From assembly GCA_910591455.2 (NCBI GenBank), contig OU342819.1, positions 3,657,001 to 3,721,000 on the forward strand: a stretch of DNA of 64,000 nt, written 5' to 3'. The DNA comes from Pholis gunnellus (lineage: Eukaryota; Chordata; Actinopteri; Perciformes; Pholidae). Positions 12,562 to 22,742 of the stretch are shown piece by piece; positions within the stretch are counted from its first letter, which is position 1, and each line of letters begins with the position of its first letter. A program made the translations under genes and the position numbers. The notes under the pieces were generated by a model that made no database searches, was not told where the DNA came from, and saw only the letters and a list, made by a program, of their open reading frames with translations.

Positions 12562-12797
12562 CTGCCACGCGAACCACCGCCCTCTCTGCCGGGTCCAGCA
12601 CCGAGTCCTGGCTCTTCCTCTTCCTCCGCTCGTGTTTGGACAGGTTCCAAGGCAACGTGTCTCCCGGCGGCCCCGCGGTGCCCGACGGGCACGGGGACAG
12701 TGACCCCCCCGAACGCTCGCTACGGAAGGACGGCTCGCTGACGCAGGAGCGCTCGCTTAGAGTATCGTCGTCCGAGGACTCCATCTCGTTTCCGGGG
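12562..12797 (-). CDS. MACF1: MACF1 alternative N-terminal coding exon (upstream/long form), partial gene
   Basis: Coding starts at 12784 and runs 74 codons plus one base to 12562. The peptide begins MESSDDDTLSERSC, carries a Ser/Arg-rich repeat-like stretch (SERS), then PGDTLPWNL and KRKSQDSVLDPAERAVVRVA. This closely matches the N-terminus of MACF1 as I know it in mammals, where the next exon begins DERDRVQKK and enters the first calponin-homology domain. The donor is G|GTAAGG. Upstream of the ATG is an acceptor (TTCTCTCGCAG, exon base 12797) behind a long polypyrimidine tract, so only 13 bp of leader lie in this exon and a separate 5' UTR exon must exist upstream. The ATG has G at -3 and G at +4. 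The short frame continuing past the donor is intron read-through. Confidence 0.93.
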
Positions 12798-14099
12798 CTG
12801 CGAGAGAAGATGGGATGAGGAAGAGAAAGAGAGGGATGGAGGGATGGAGAGAGGGATGAGAGCAGCGGGGGAGGGGGAAAGAAAGGAGGTCAAAAGAAGG
12901 GAGGAGGAAAGAAGAATTGTATAATTCATTTGCTGGGGTACAGTGTGATCATGCATCATGAATGATGCATAGTTTCGACGTAACAGCAGAAAGAGAAAAA
13001 CAACTGGGTTACATTAGTCATCATGTCTCGACGAACGTTCATGAGTTTGTGAGGCTGCAGACCTGCAGTGATGAACTGCTGTAGAGGAAGAGGGCACATG
13101 ACAGCAGAGAAGATGAGACATTACTGAGGCCTGCTCAGAGCATATCTTCCCATCATTGAAGTCAATACATTTAGGCTCCAACGATGGTGAACGTGGTAAA
13201 CATTACACCTGCTTAACATCCGCATGTTAGCATTGTCATCGTGAGCATGCTCACATTAGCATTTAGGTCAAAGCACCGCTGTGTCCACCTAAAGCCTCAC
13301 AGAGACGCTAACATGACTGCTGATATAGATACATACAAGATATGTCATTTTTTTCCCTCCATCAATTATTTTCATTGAATATATATATATTGTATCACTT
13401 TAAAATATTACTTCTTATGTTGATTTGGCTTTAGACTTTTTTTCAAACACTGTATCACAAAAATACACTTCTAACTTGTTATCTTTATTAAAAGGCCATT
13501 CAAGCTTTTTTTAAACAAATTATTTTGTTCTAATTTCTGTATAATTATCCTCCTTGAATATGACTGCTGGCATAAAAGCAACATTTGTCAAATAAAAATT
13601 GTTATATTAGAATCTAATAATGTGGCTTGTAAAACTGTAAGTTGAGGTGTAATTTGTTTGCTATAGAACACAAGCATCATGCAAACACGCACAACGAGAC
13701 AAGTTAGCTCCGCTTAATAGAAGTCACTGAGGTGTGGACACATTACACCCTGTTTGGAGCCGATTTATTGATGGAGAGGATGATGTCAGGGGGGGGGGGG
13801 GGGGTTCGTCTACTCAACAGACTTGGCTGAGACAAGGAGCAAAGACCAAAGACAGAGAGATGAGATTTCAAAGCTCTTCTAGCGTTTCTATTTTTAAAGA
13901 AAAGTCAATAAGCTGGGAAGACAGGAGAGTTTTATTTCTTCTCTATCTTCATCTCATTTTCACTCTCTGTCCTCTCCTTCTGATCTCCTTCTGATCTCCT
14001 TCTCTGCTTCTCTCTTGTCTGTTGCTCATTTATCTTTACTGTTTATTGAAATTGAGATTAAATTCAATACCTATTTATTATGAAGAAAAATAAGTGACA

Positions 14100-14343
14100 G
14101 TAAATAGTTGATGTAAGCAAACACACAAGGCAGGTGTGTGTGTGTGTACTTGTACAGCTATGTTTGTGAGGACCATGTTTTTGAGCTATAGACCCTCCAA
14201 GTGAGGACATTTTGGCCGGTCCTCACTTTGGTACAAAGATCTGTTTGAGGGTTCAGACTTAGTTTTAAGGTTGAGTTTAGAATTAGGTTTAGGTCAGAGT
14301 AAGGGGTTATAGAATATATTATGTCAATGAGTGGCCATGGTGT

Positions 14344-14442
<99 letters not shown>

Positions 14443-14460
14443 ACTCTGGGGACCTGACGT
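14100..14460. repeat. Dispersed teleost repeat with embedded (GT)n
   Basis: The flank of the GT run contains GTTTGTGAGGACCATG, GGCCGGTCCTCACTTTGG, a degenerate TTAGGTTTAGG region and ATTATGTCAATGAGTGGCC. I recognise this as a frequent fish interspersed repeat that carries a GT microsatellite at its end. Its class is uncertain. Confidence 0.5.
14345..14439. repeat. Long perfect (GT)n microsatellite
   Basis: About 95 bp of uninterrupted GT, one of the longest pure dinucleotide runs in the window. On the MACF1 sense strand it is (CA)n. Confidence 0.97.
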
Positions 14461-15609
14461 TGTCATCTGTCCATCACAGCCTCATAAAATCAATACCTGT
14501 CCTGAGAGAATGAATTGGCCGTTATTGGCTCTCATATTGCAGCTCCACAGGGAGTCACAGGTTAGTGAGCGGCTGCTGTGCTCCTCGAGTCATGAGTTTG
14601 AATCCAGTTTACAGACTATTTGCACATCATGCAATTCATTATATATATCCATCTTCACTGTGTATTTAGCTATGTGCTCATTTCTTAAAAAGCTGTACAA
14701 TGCAAAAACCTTCCTATGTTCCTAATCACTTTCTTTCAGAAGACAATTCTAATGTTTTACTGCAAATCACATATATTTGATATTAGTCTTGTCTTTTAAT
14801 CAGATTAGAAGAAATAGTCATATCTTTTTCTTCAGTAAAAGTTTCAATGCAGCTTAAATATACTCTGTTACAAGAACAAGTCTTACATCCAAGATGATCT
14901 GTAAGGTAACCAGTAGCAATGCAGACTTTTCAGTCAATCTGCAATTACTTCCGGGTAAAAACAAAACTCTGAAACTCCACATATGTGCATTCAAAAATGG
15001 TCAGCAGTAATGGGATTTGTAGTTAAGGAGCAACAATTTTAAAAACAACATATTGAATGCAACATTCGACCGGCTAACACAACAATATGGAATGCAGCTT
15101 ATTGTATATCAGTGAGTTGAGAATACCAGGACCCTAAGACCATCATTCATTTGATTATTTACACCTGTGCTTTTCTGTGAAAGGTTTGTAAGGCAAAACA
15201 CCATCTTCCCCACAGAGGGTGGAGGTTGTGATGAAGGTTAGAAGACAGGCCGATGTTCAGGACTGCAGCAGGATGAAAACTAGAAGTTAGCAAATTAATA
15301 AAGAAACCATGTGCAACTTATTTTGCGACTTCAAAGGGAAACCAACTTTCAGTATTTGGTGAAACCCTGGGTAATCTATAATTTCGAAATCTTAACTGAC
15401 GTTTCCTTTAAAATGGATATAAAGTCTTTCAGAATAAAATTCCCTAAATCCACCAGTGATCCGGTTTGTTTCACGTATCACCCACTAACAGTTAGAAAAA
15501 CAGTCACTCCAGCTCCTGAGAAACTCAACAAACATCCAGCTTAACCCCTTAAACAGTGAGCCCTTTACGGGGTGACTAACTTCTGCTGGCTGCCAAAGAG
15601 CAGCTCTGT

Positions 15610-15633
15610 CCCCCCCCCCCCCCCCCCCCCCCC
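15610..15633. repeat. Poly-C run (poly-G on the MACF1 sense strand)
   Basis: Twenty-four consecutive C residues in intron DNA, a possible G-quadruplex or i-motif former and a likely sequencing or length-error hotspot. Confidence 0.9.
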
Positions 15634-15763
15634 GAGGCAGCAGCAGACTAAACTGTGGAGCGACCTGAGCGGCCGTCACAGGGTGGGAATGTTTCTGTGT
15701 ACGATGTGTGAGTCCGACAAAACGGCTGGGTTTTCCATCTGGGCTAGTGCTGCCAAAAATCCT

Positions 15764-15814
15764 TCTCCTCCTCCTCCTCCTCCTCCTCCTCCTCCTCCTC
15801 CTCCTCCTCCTCCT
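15764..15814. repeat. (CTC)n trinucleotide microsatellite
   Basis: About 17 CTC/TCC units, giving artefactual polyproline or polyglycine frames. It is purine-rich (GAG)n on the MACF1 sense strand. Confidence 0.95.
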
Positions 15815-15973
15815 GCTGGCCCCTGGCTAGACCGCTGGCAAGGCCCCACTTCCTGAATCCCCATCTCCACGGCAACGCTAGCTAGGAAGAGGTTAAGGCC
15901 TTCCCACAATTCTCTGCGGTTCTCTGGTGTACGAGTCTGTGTGTGTCTCTGTCCTCGTGTTAGTGTTTCTACG

Positions 15974-16024
15974 TGTGTGTGTGTGTGTGTATGTGTGGAT
16001 GTGGATGTGTATGTGTATGTGTAT

Positions 16025-16061
<37 letters not shown>
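15974..16061. repeat. Compound (GT)n/(GTAT)n microsatellite
   Basis: A GT tract interrupted by GTATGTGTAT-type units, then a further pure GT run of roughly 35 bp. Confidence 0.93.
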
Positions 16062-16063
<2 letters not shown>

Positions 16064-18485
16064 GTCAGTTTCCCTGCTGCTTGCTGACAGTGAGTCAGTG
16101 CCACTGCAACTAGCCGTTTTATAAATAGAGCCAGAATGGAGGCTTCAAAGCCGCACCGTGTCATTAGTGCTATGTGAGGAGAGAAAGAGATCTTTGAAGA
16201 AGAAGAAGATGAAGAAGGAGAAACTACCAGCAGAAACGCCGGCGGAGCAGTGAGAGAGTGAGATCACTTCCTGTCTGATGAGACACTCACTGATGCATTT
16301 TTCCCTCACACCACGTGTACACATACTTTGCTCCCAGCTTTTTGTTAGGACTGCAAATAATGACTACTCTCATTATTGATTCATTTTTACTCTTCATTTT
16401 GTTATTTCACAAAACATAAAGTGCCAAATGCTCATCACAAGCCTCCCAGAGTTTCAGCCCAATTATTGCTATTATCTGTTAAGTGAATTATTACTTTCTG
16501 ATTCAATCTATATGATATATTTCTACACCTAGACATTATCGTTCCTAGACTCTAAAGGGGACATCTTCAATTTGACGGTTTTGTTCGATAAGCTGTCGAA
16601 AAAGCCAAAGATATCCAGTTTATCATCATAAAAACATAAATTAAATAAGACCAGTACATATTCACATATAATAAACTTGATTTTTGCTTGTTAATGTCAG
16701 TTAACTAAATGATCTGTTGAGATACTAATCGGTTAACTGACTAATTATTTCAGTTCTAGATTGATCTATTATTTTTAGTCTTTTAGTTAAACATTTGTCA
16801 GACTATACTCTTTATCATATGTAAAAAAATAAATACATTTAAAAACACTGAGATAAATACTTACTGCAAGTTCTCAAGTCCCCAGGAGTCGTTATTTCTA
16901 TTAGACTGACCGGGGCAGCTAGCAGATAGCTTATCTGTTCTATTTTAATCTACACTATGTCACAACATCGTGAGAAACATCCATTAAAGTTGCCAAAGCT
17001 TAAAGCGACATCTTTAAATTTGCAATGATATAAGATGGAGAAGAGCAACAAACCCTCAACATTCAAGGACGTGAAACCAGCGAATATTTTACATTTTTGT
17101 TTGATACATGACTTGAATGATTAACTAATATATATACTAAATAACTGACTTACACATCAATACACAAAAGCAAGTGTGCACCAACGTTTTAGAAGCACAC
17201 ACATATCCACACTGAACGCTGGCTGCTTGACTGGCCTGATTTATAGGCCTGATTTATAACCAGGATTTACATGGACACGGTCTGTTCCCACAGCCCTGAG
17301 GAGGGTTTGTAGGTGTGTGTGTGTGTGTTTGTGAAAGAGGAAAATGACATGAAGCAGAGAGAGGGAGAATGACAGAGATGTAGAAGTATGGCAAAAGATT
17401 AAAAAGGAGAGAAAAGGGAAGACAAGACAAAGAAAATGTAGGAAAGAGTCAGAGAGAGAAAACCAGACAATCGCAGAGCAACGGTCGTAACCTCTGTGTG
17501 ATACCAGAGCAGCATACCAACGCTGATGGGAGTTTAACTGACATCCGTGCTCAACAGATGGACAATAATTCGTCCGGACAAACTCCATAACATAGAGCCA
17601 CCTGATCAGAAACACATCTGATCTACACATGGGATTTACATTAGGCATCCAGAGCTGCACAGTCGGTGTTGTGCCGAAGTTCTGGAGCTGTTTCCCCCTG
17701 TTTATAGACGTTATGCTAAAATAAGTAAATTGCCTTCTGGCTCCCGCTTCACGCTTATGCTGTGTTCAGGTCATATTGTTTAAACCTTAACTACACGCAG
17801 CTGAGAGAATTTACAACCGTCACAACATCACCCACTTGGTGAAAACAACTTGGCCTCTAGCAAGCGTCAAGAAACCACAAAGCCACCATCACGGACCTTT
17901 GCGTGTCAATAAAATCCAGTATTAACACAGGAACTATACTTATTGTTTGTTTCTATCTTGTTTCACGTGTTAATAAACCACTCCAGATAGGTAATATAGC
18001 AAAAGCAATTCAGGCTATTTTAATGGTGCTATTACGAAGCGAGAAGCTGGAGTAACCATCTCGGAATATTGCGTGAACTAAAGTAGAATAACAGGATTCT
18101 CATGCTGTGAATGCAGCACGAGCACAAACAGGTGAGAGGAGTGGTATCGATCTTCTTGTCTAACTCTCGGCAAGAAAGCAAATACTCATTCCCCAAAATG
18201 TCAAACTATAGTCCTTGAAATTGTCTCTTTGACTTTGACATCTGATATTCCTCGACTCGTCCCTATCGGGGTCCAATTCCTTTGCCTTGCACTTCTAAAT
18301 GACATATTGAAAGCACACTTGTTACATCAGTTATTAAAATTGTAGATATAGTGCGTATGGATGAGGATGAATGACGCAGCCCCCAGTCATGATGAGTAAC
18401 ACACTGACTGACTGGATAAATGAATGGCTAGACGCACACACACGTATACATAAATACACATGGATAGACACTCGCATATATAAAC

Positions 18486-18508
18486 ACACACACACACACA
18501 CACACACA
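18486..18508. repeat. Short (CA)n tract
   Basis: About 23 bp of CA flanked by other CA-containing sequence (CACACGTATACATAAATACACATGG). Confidence 0.85.
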
Positions 18509-20335
18509 AACTGGACGGGCCTGCCAACAATACCGTAGCTTACTACTCAGCATGACTGGACAGAGCAAGAGTTAATTAAAGTGAGGGTGAGAGTAGAGGC
18601 AGAGGAATCTGAGAAAAGAAAGAAAACTGTGAGGTTAACAAGTGACAGAGGATGAGAGAAGACAGAGATATAAAAGGAGAGAGAAGAGCAGCATGGACTC
18701 ACTGACTCTGCCGTCTTACTGATCAATATGTCGGGCGACGTCACTGATAGCACCATAAAAGACTTCATCAACCCCGAGGAGATGAGAAATCTCTCCTTCT
18801 GTTTCTCTCTGTCTCTATTTTTTTTCTCCTTTCACTCATGATGAGATGCAGTGTGCATATCAAAGAGCTGCAAACCAACAGAGACTGCTGGCCAGCCAGA
18901 CAGACAGACAGACAGACAGACGGGGGAGGATGGAGCTGCCAGTCAAGCATTTCACAAAGAGAAAAAGGACCTTTTCAGTATCATGGATTCGACCACAGGT
19001 TCCTAAACTAGGGCTGAGGATCAAGACACATGTGATGGGTGACAACATAAGTAAAAGGAAAAGAAAGAACAATACACTTTTCGCAGAACCTGAATATTTT
19101 CTTATCTTTATTTTCTCCAGAAATATCTAGGAAGGTTGGTTGAGCTGCACTGTAATTTACGTCAACACATCCCAAGACGAAAAGGTTGGAGGCCACTGAA
19201 TTTGATGATAGAGAGAGAATCAGTTCAGTTAAAGTCTTTTATCGAGCAAAAATTGCCGGCTTCAGCATCTCAAATATAAACATTTGCTTATTTTCTCTGT
19301 TATCAAATGATCTACATTTGGATTTTGGGCTGTTGTTTGGACAAAACAAGGAAATTGGAGATGTCACCTCTATCAGACTCTAACCGACCATGATAGCTCC
19401 TGGAGCCCAGGAGCTGCTTCTTCAAGTCCCATTATTGACAAAGCAATAATTCAACAGTTCAAACTGTGTCACTTTTGATTTCATTGTAAATTAAACATAT
19501 TTTGATATTAGACTGTTAATCGGATCAAATTAAACTATTTGAAGACTTCACATTGAGCTTCTGGAAGTTAAGGCATGTTTCTATAGATCTAAAGAACTGA
19601 TATGAATCAGAGATGATCAACAATGAAGGTAACAATCCGCTGTAATTATGTCTGTCACTGGATACTAAAAGTGCCTTGTGTGAGCAAAATTGCTTTGATT
19701 AATAAAGCAGAAATCCTCTAAGACTTGTGATTAAATCGACATACAGCCGCGTCTCATACACTCTTTCATCCCCTGCATCAGAGGCATATTGGTGCCTTCC
19801 ACCACTACAACACACAGTAGTAAGGGGGTGTGTCCATGGCCAGTGCAGAGGAAGAAATAGGTGGAAGAGACCAACTGAATTATAGAATTTCACCTGAATA
19901 AAATAGAACTCAATAGGTTGTTTTGTGCCTTACGGGTCGGACTGAGGAGAAGCCTGCACGCTGGAGGTCCAACATAAGGCTGGAGGGAGATGCACGTTTG
20001 ACCATCTGCTACAAAGCGGCAGGAGGGGAGGCTCTGCATCTTGATTTTTTTGTTCTCTCTCTCTCTGTCTGTCTCTGACTGCACCTTGCATAATATCACT
20101 GAGGTTTTCCAGACAGACACACAGACAGCCTGCAGTGGTGGAGCCCATTGGGATTCACACAGCAGGTGGAGGCTGGAGGTGTGCTGATGGAGGGTCAAGG
20201 GGGATTGAGCGGATCAATAAAGGCAGCCTCTCATAAATGTGTGTTTTTGCACACACAGAAAGCTGCAGCTGGTGGCTCATGTCATCATTTTATGCATGCA
20301 TGCATCTCTCTCTCTGTCTCCCTCTCTCTCTCTCT

Positions 20336-20395
20336 TGAAGCACTTTGAATTGCCTTGTTGTTGAAATGTGCTATACAAATAAACTTGCCTTCTCT
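20336..20395. repeat. Dispersed repeat tail (GAAGCACTTTGAATTGCC motif)
   Basis: The sequence GAAGCACTTTGAATTGCCTT, then GTTGTTGAAATGTGCTATAC and AAATAAACTTGCC, is a motif I recognise as the 3' end of a very common fish interspersed element. It is followed directly by a CT microsatellite. Confidence 0.5.
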
Positions 20396-20406
20396 CTGTC
20401 TCTCTC

Positions 20407-20459
<53 letters not shown>
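20392..20459. repeat. (CT)n microsatellite
   Basis: CT-rich tract with TCTGTC interruptions, then about 44 bp of pure CT, attached to the preceding repeat tail. Confidence 0.93.
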
Positions 20460-20460
<1 letters not shown>

Positions 20461-20499
20461 ATTGCATGTGTGGACATCAGACATGGATACCTAAAGCGT

Positions 20500-21400
20500 G
20501 CACGCATGCAGGAGCAGAGTGGAAGCACGGGGGCTCTTTGTCCGACACACCGCCCCTGCCTCGGACGCTCAAACACCAACTAATTACATTTATCCATTTG
20601 CGGCCGGTGCCGAACATCCGCCTCCGTACCGCCGCTGCTGAGTGCCTCATTAGCGGGTACCAACCCCGGGCAGACTCCTCGCGACCCAGAAACCCTCTCC
20701 GACTGACTGTCCGCTGGTTATTTCCAGCCCGGCCCTCCGGCGCACGAATCACGAGCATGCAGTGTGCTTCGAGAGTGGACGGTTTCAGGCAGTAACTGAG
20801 ATCATGACGGTGACTCGGTCCTTCTCATGTGAATGCCAATCAACGTGTAATTGATCAACACGTTATTGACGAAGGTCTCAGTGAGAGACAACACCTTCAC
20901 CATCATCAACATGTTCATTTTAATACGCACGGTCTAGAAATATTACAATTAAATATGTTCCTAAAGGATGTGTGAGTTGATATGATCCGCCTCGAGCTGA
21001 TACTTTTGATTTCTAAGAATATTCATGTTACGTATAAATAACATCACCGCCGGACTCGACATCTCTTGTGGGTACATCATAATGATGATCCGGGTCCGGT
21101 GGGTTGCGGAGCTGGAAACGCTGTAGCCGGGCTACGCGGAGCTCCGGAGCCGCTTACCTTCAACGGGCAGCAGCGGATCCTGGGATCCGAGCACAGAGCG
21201 AGGGAGGCCGGGGATGCTGCTGCCGCCGCTGCTCCCTCTCCTCCTGGATGGCTGGACCGAAGGTTTTTTTCGGCTTCCACCGATCGGGTTTTTTTTTTTT
21301 TCTCAAGAACCGAGCCGACACACAGCCGTGAGGGGAGGAGGGGGGAGGCGATGACGCTGGGGAGAACAGCAACGCAACGTAATCCTGAATGGTATAATGG
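20500..21400 (-). promoter_or_regulatory. CpG-rich upstream promoter region of MACF1
   Basis: Two GC- and CpG-rich patches (about 20510-20770 and 21050-21380) stand out from AT-rich flanks. The right patch contains a candidate leader exon ending in a good minus-strand donor. The next recognisable coding element in that direction is the 74-residue MACF1 exon, which begins with a splice acceptor and so requires an upstream exon. This makes the block the best candidate for the MACF1 upstream promoter. The start site and core elements are not resolved. Confidence 0.5.
21158..21350 (-). other. MACF1: Candidate 5' UTR (leader) exon of MACF1
   Basis: On the minus strand, GC-rich sequence ends CCCGTTGAAG followed by a strong donor GTAAGCGG (intron begins at 21157). 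The upstream limit is arbitrary and no TATA box is obvious. It would supply the leader needed by the MACF1 coding exon whose acceptor lies at 12798-12799. A 13-bp poly-A stretch (plus-strand T run near 21289-21301) lies inside it. RNA evidence would be needed to fix its 5' end. Confidence 0.45.
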
Positions 21401-21498
21401 CTGTCCGATTCCTCCTCTTTCCCCCTCTGCCTCTCTCTCTCCCTTTCTCCGCTCTCAACAACCCCCACCGGCCCTCCTCTCCTGCTCCGCTTCCACAC

Positions 21499-21500
<2 letters not shown>

Positions 21501-21575
<75 letters not shown>
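21501..21575. repeat. (CA)n microsatellite
   Basis: Perfect run of about 75 bp immediately upstream of the putative MACF1 leader exon. Confidence 0.97.
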
Positions 21576-21579
<4 letters not shown>

Positions 21580-22139
21580 CTCGCTCTCTCTTCAATAGGC
21601 AGTTTTCACACTTAACCCATGTCTATTGAGTGTGTTAAGTGTTGCGGAAATTGAAATTTCGGGTCGTACTCCTGCGTCATCCGTGGCTCAGCAGCACCGC
21701 CAAACCCAGGCCGACACACACGCACACACACACTCTCTCAATTCAGGGAGGAAAAGGGCGTTCACATAGTTCATATTGCAGCGGCTTCTCATTCACATAT
21801 ATTTCAGGATTATACCGAAGAAGCAGCGCGTTTACATCACGATATAGTATAAATCTGGGTTTTTATAATCCCCCCCCCCCCCACATACACACACACACAC
21901 ACACACACACTGCCCCCTCCTCCCTCTCCAAACAGCTGGAGGAAGAGAGGGATCAGCTTAAAATAAATAAATAATCAAATTGATTACAGCTGGAGAGATG
22001 GAGAGGAGCGGGAGAGTTGGACTTGGGGCTCCCGCTAACTGATCGGGGAGCTTCGCAGTTCGGGCTGAACTTTGGTAGGCCTATGTCTGGTCACAGGAGT
22101 CCCAGACCACCGAGGGATCCCCGGATTTCGGACTACACA

Positions 22140-22742
22140 TACACACACCGGCCACTTTATTAGGTGCACCTTGCTAGTACCGGGTCGGACCCCTTTTGCC
22201 TTCAGAACTGCCTTAATTCTAACAAGGTGCTGGAAACATTCCTCCCCCGCTGCTGTAGTCCATCTGCTTCAAGGTTGCACGTGTTGTGCGTTCAGAGATG
22301 GTATTCTGCAGACCTTGGTTGTAATGAGTGGTCATTTGAGTTACTGTGGCCTTTCTATCATCTTGAACCACTCTGTCCATTCTCCTCTGACCTCTGACAT
22401 CAACAAGGCATTTTCGTCCACACAACTGCCGCTCACTGGATATCTTCTCTTTTTTGGACCGTTCTCTATAAACCCTAGAGATGGTTGTGCGTGAAAATCC
22501 CAGTAGATCAGCAGTTTTTGAAATACTCAGACCAGCCCGTGTGGCACCAACAACCATGGCACTTCAAAGACACTTAAATCCCCTTTCTTCCCCATTCTGA
22601 TGCTCGGTGTGAACTTCAGCAAGTCGTCTTCACCACGTCTAGATGCCTAAATACATTGATTTGCTGCCATGTGATTGGCTGATTCGCTATTTGTGTTAAC
22701 AAGCAATTGAACAGGTGTGCCTAATAAAGTGGCCGGTGAGTA
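22140..22742 (-). mobile_element. Non-autonomous (internally deleted) Tc1/mariner-like transposon
   Basis: Ends are inverted repeats: CACCGGCCACTTTATTAGG and continuation at 22146-22170, and the mirror ...CCTAATAAAGTGGCCGGTG at 22714-22738, with TA dinucleotides next to each end as expected for Tc1/mariner insertion. The element is about 600 bp, far shorter than the 1.1-1.3 kb I recall for intact copies of this family. The part retained on the minus strand corresponds to the transposase N-terminus, and the catalytic DDE region is missing. It is therefore a deletion derivative that could move only if helped in trans. Confidence 0.88.
22219..22595 (-). pseudogene. Remnant of Tc1-like transposase N-terminal DNA-binding domain
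   Basis: A helix-turn-helix-like segment is readable (GLSISKTADLLGFSRTTISR, then VYRE), typical of the paired-like DNA-binding domain of Tc1 transposases. The family start codon is probably at 22595, but the frame shifts between it and the VVGATRAG segment near 22557. Further left (below about 22250) the sequence jumps towards the element end, so the catalytic domain is deleted. It is not functional. Confidence 0.8.

Larger units (their letters stand above)
12798..21157. other. MACF1 first intron (behind the upstream leader exon)
   Basis: If the leader exon ending at 21158 is correct, this is the intron joining it to the 74-residue coding exon. It contains a poly-G run at 13790-13804, a large GT tract at 14345-14439 in a dispersed repeat, a composite simple-sequence cluster at 15.6-16.06 kb, CAGA units at 18896-18922 and a repeat tail at 20336-20395. 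No coding exon is recognised. Confidence 0.5.

Noticed and set aside
15572..15856. Polyproline/polyglycine protein exon, or an extra MACF1 first exon
   Set aside because: The frame is created by poly-C and CTC repeats. No splice donor in the right phase is evident and no known N-terminus matches.
20277..20579. Arg-Glu repeat proteins over the CT tract
   Set aside because: Translation of the (CT)n/(GA)n microsatellite.
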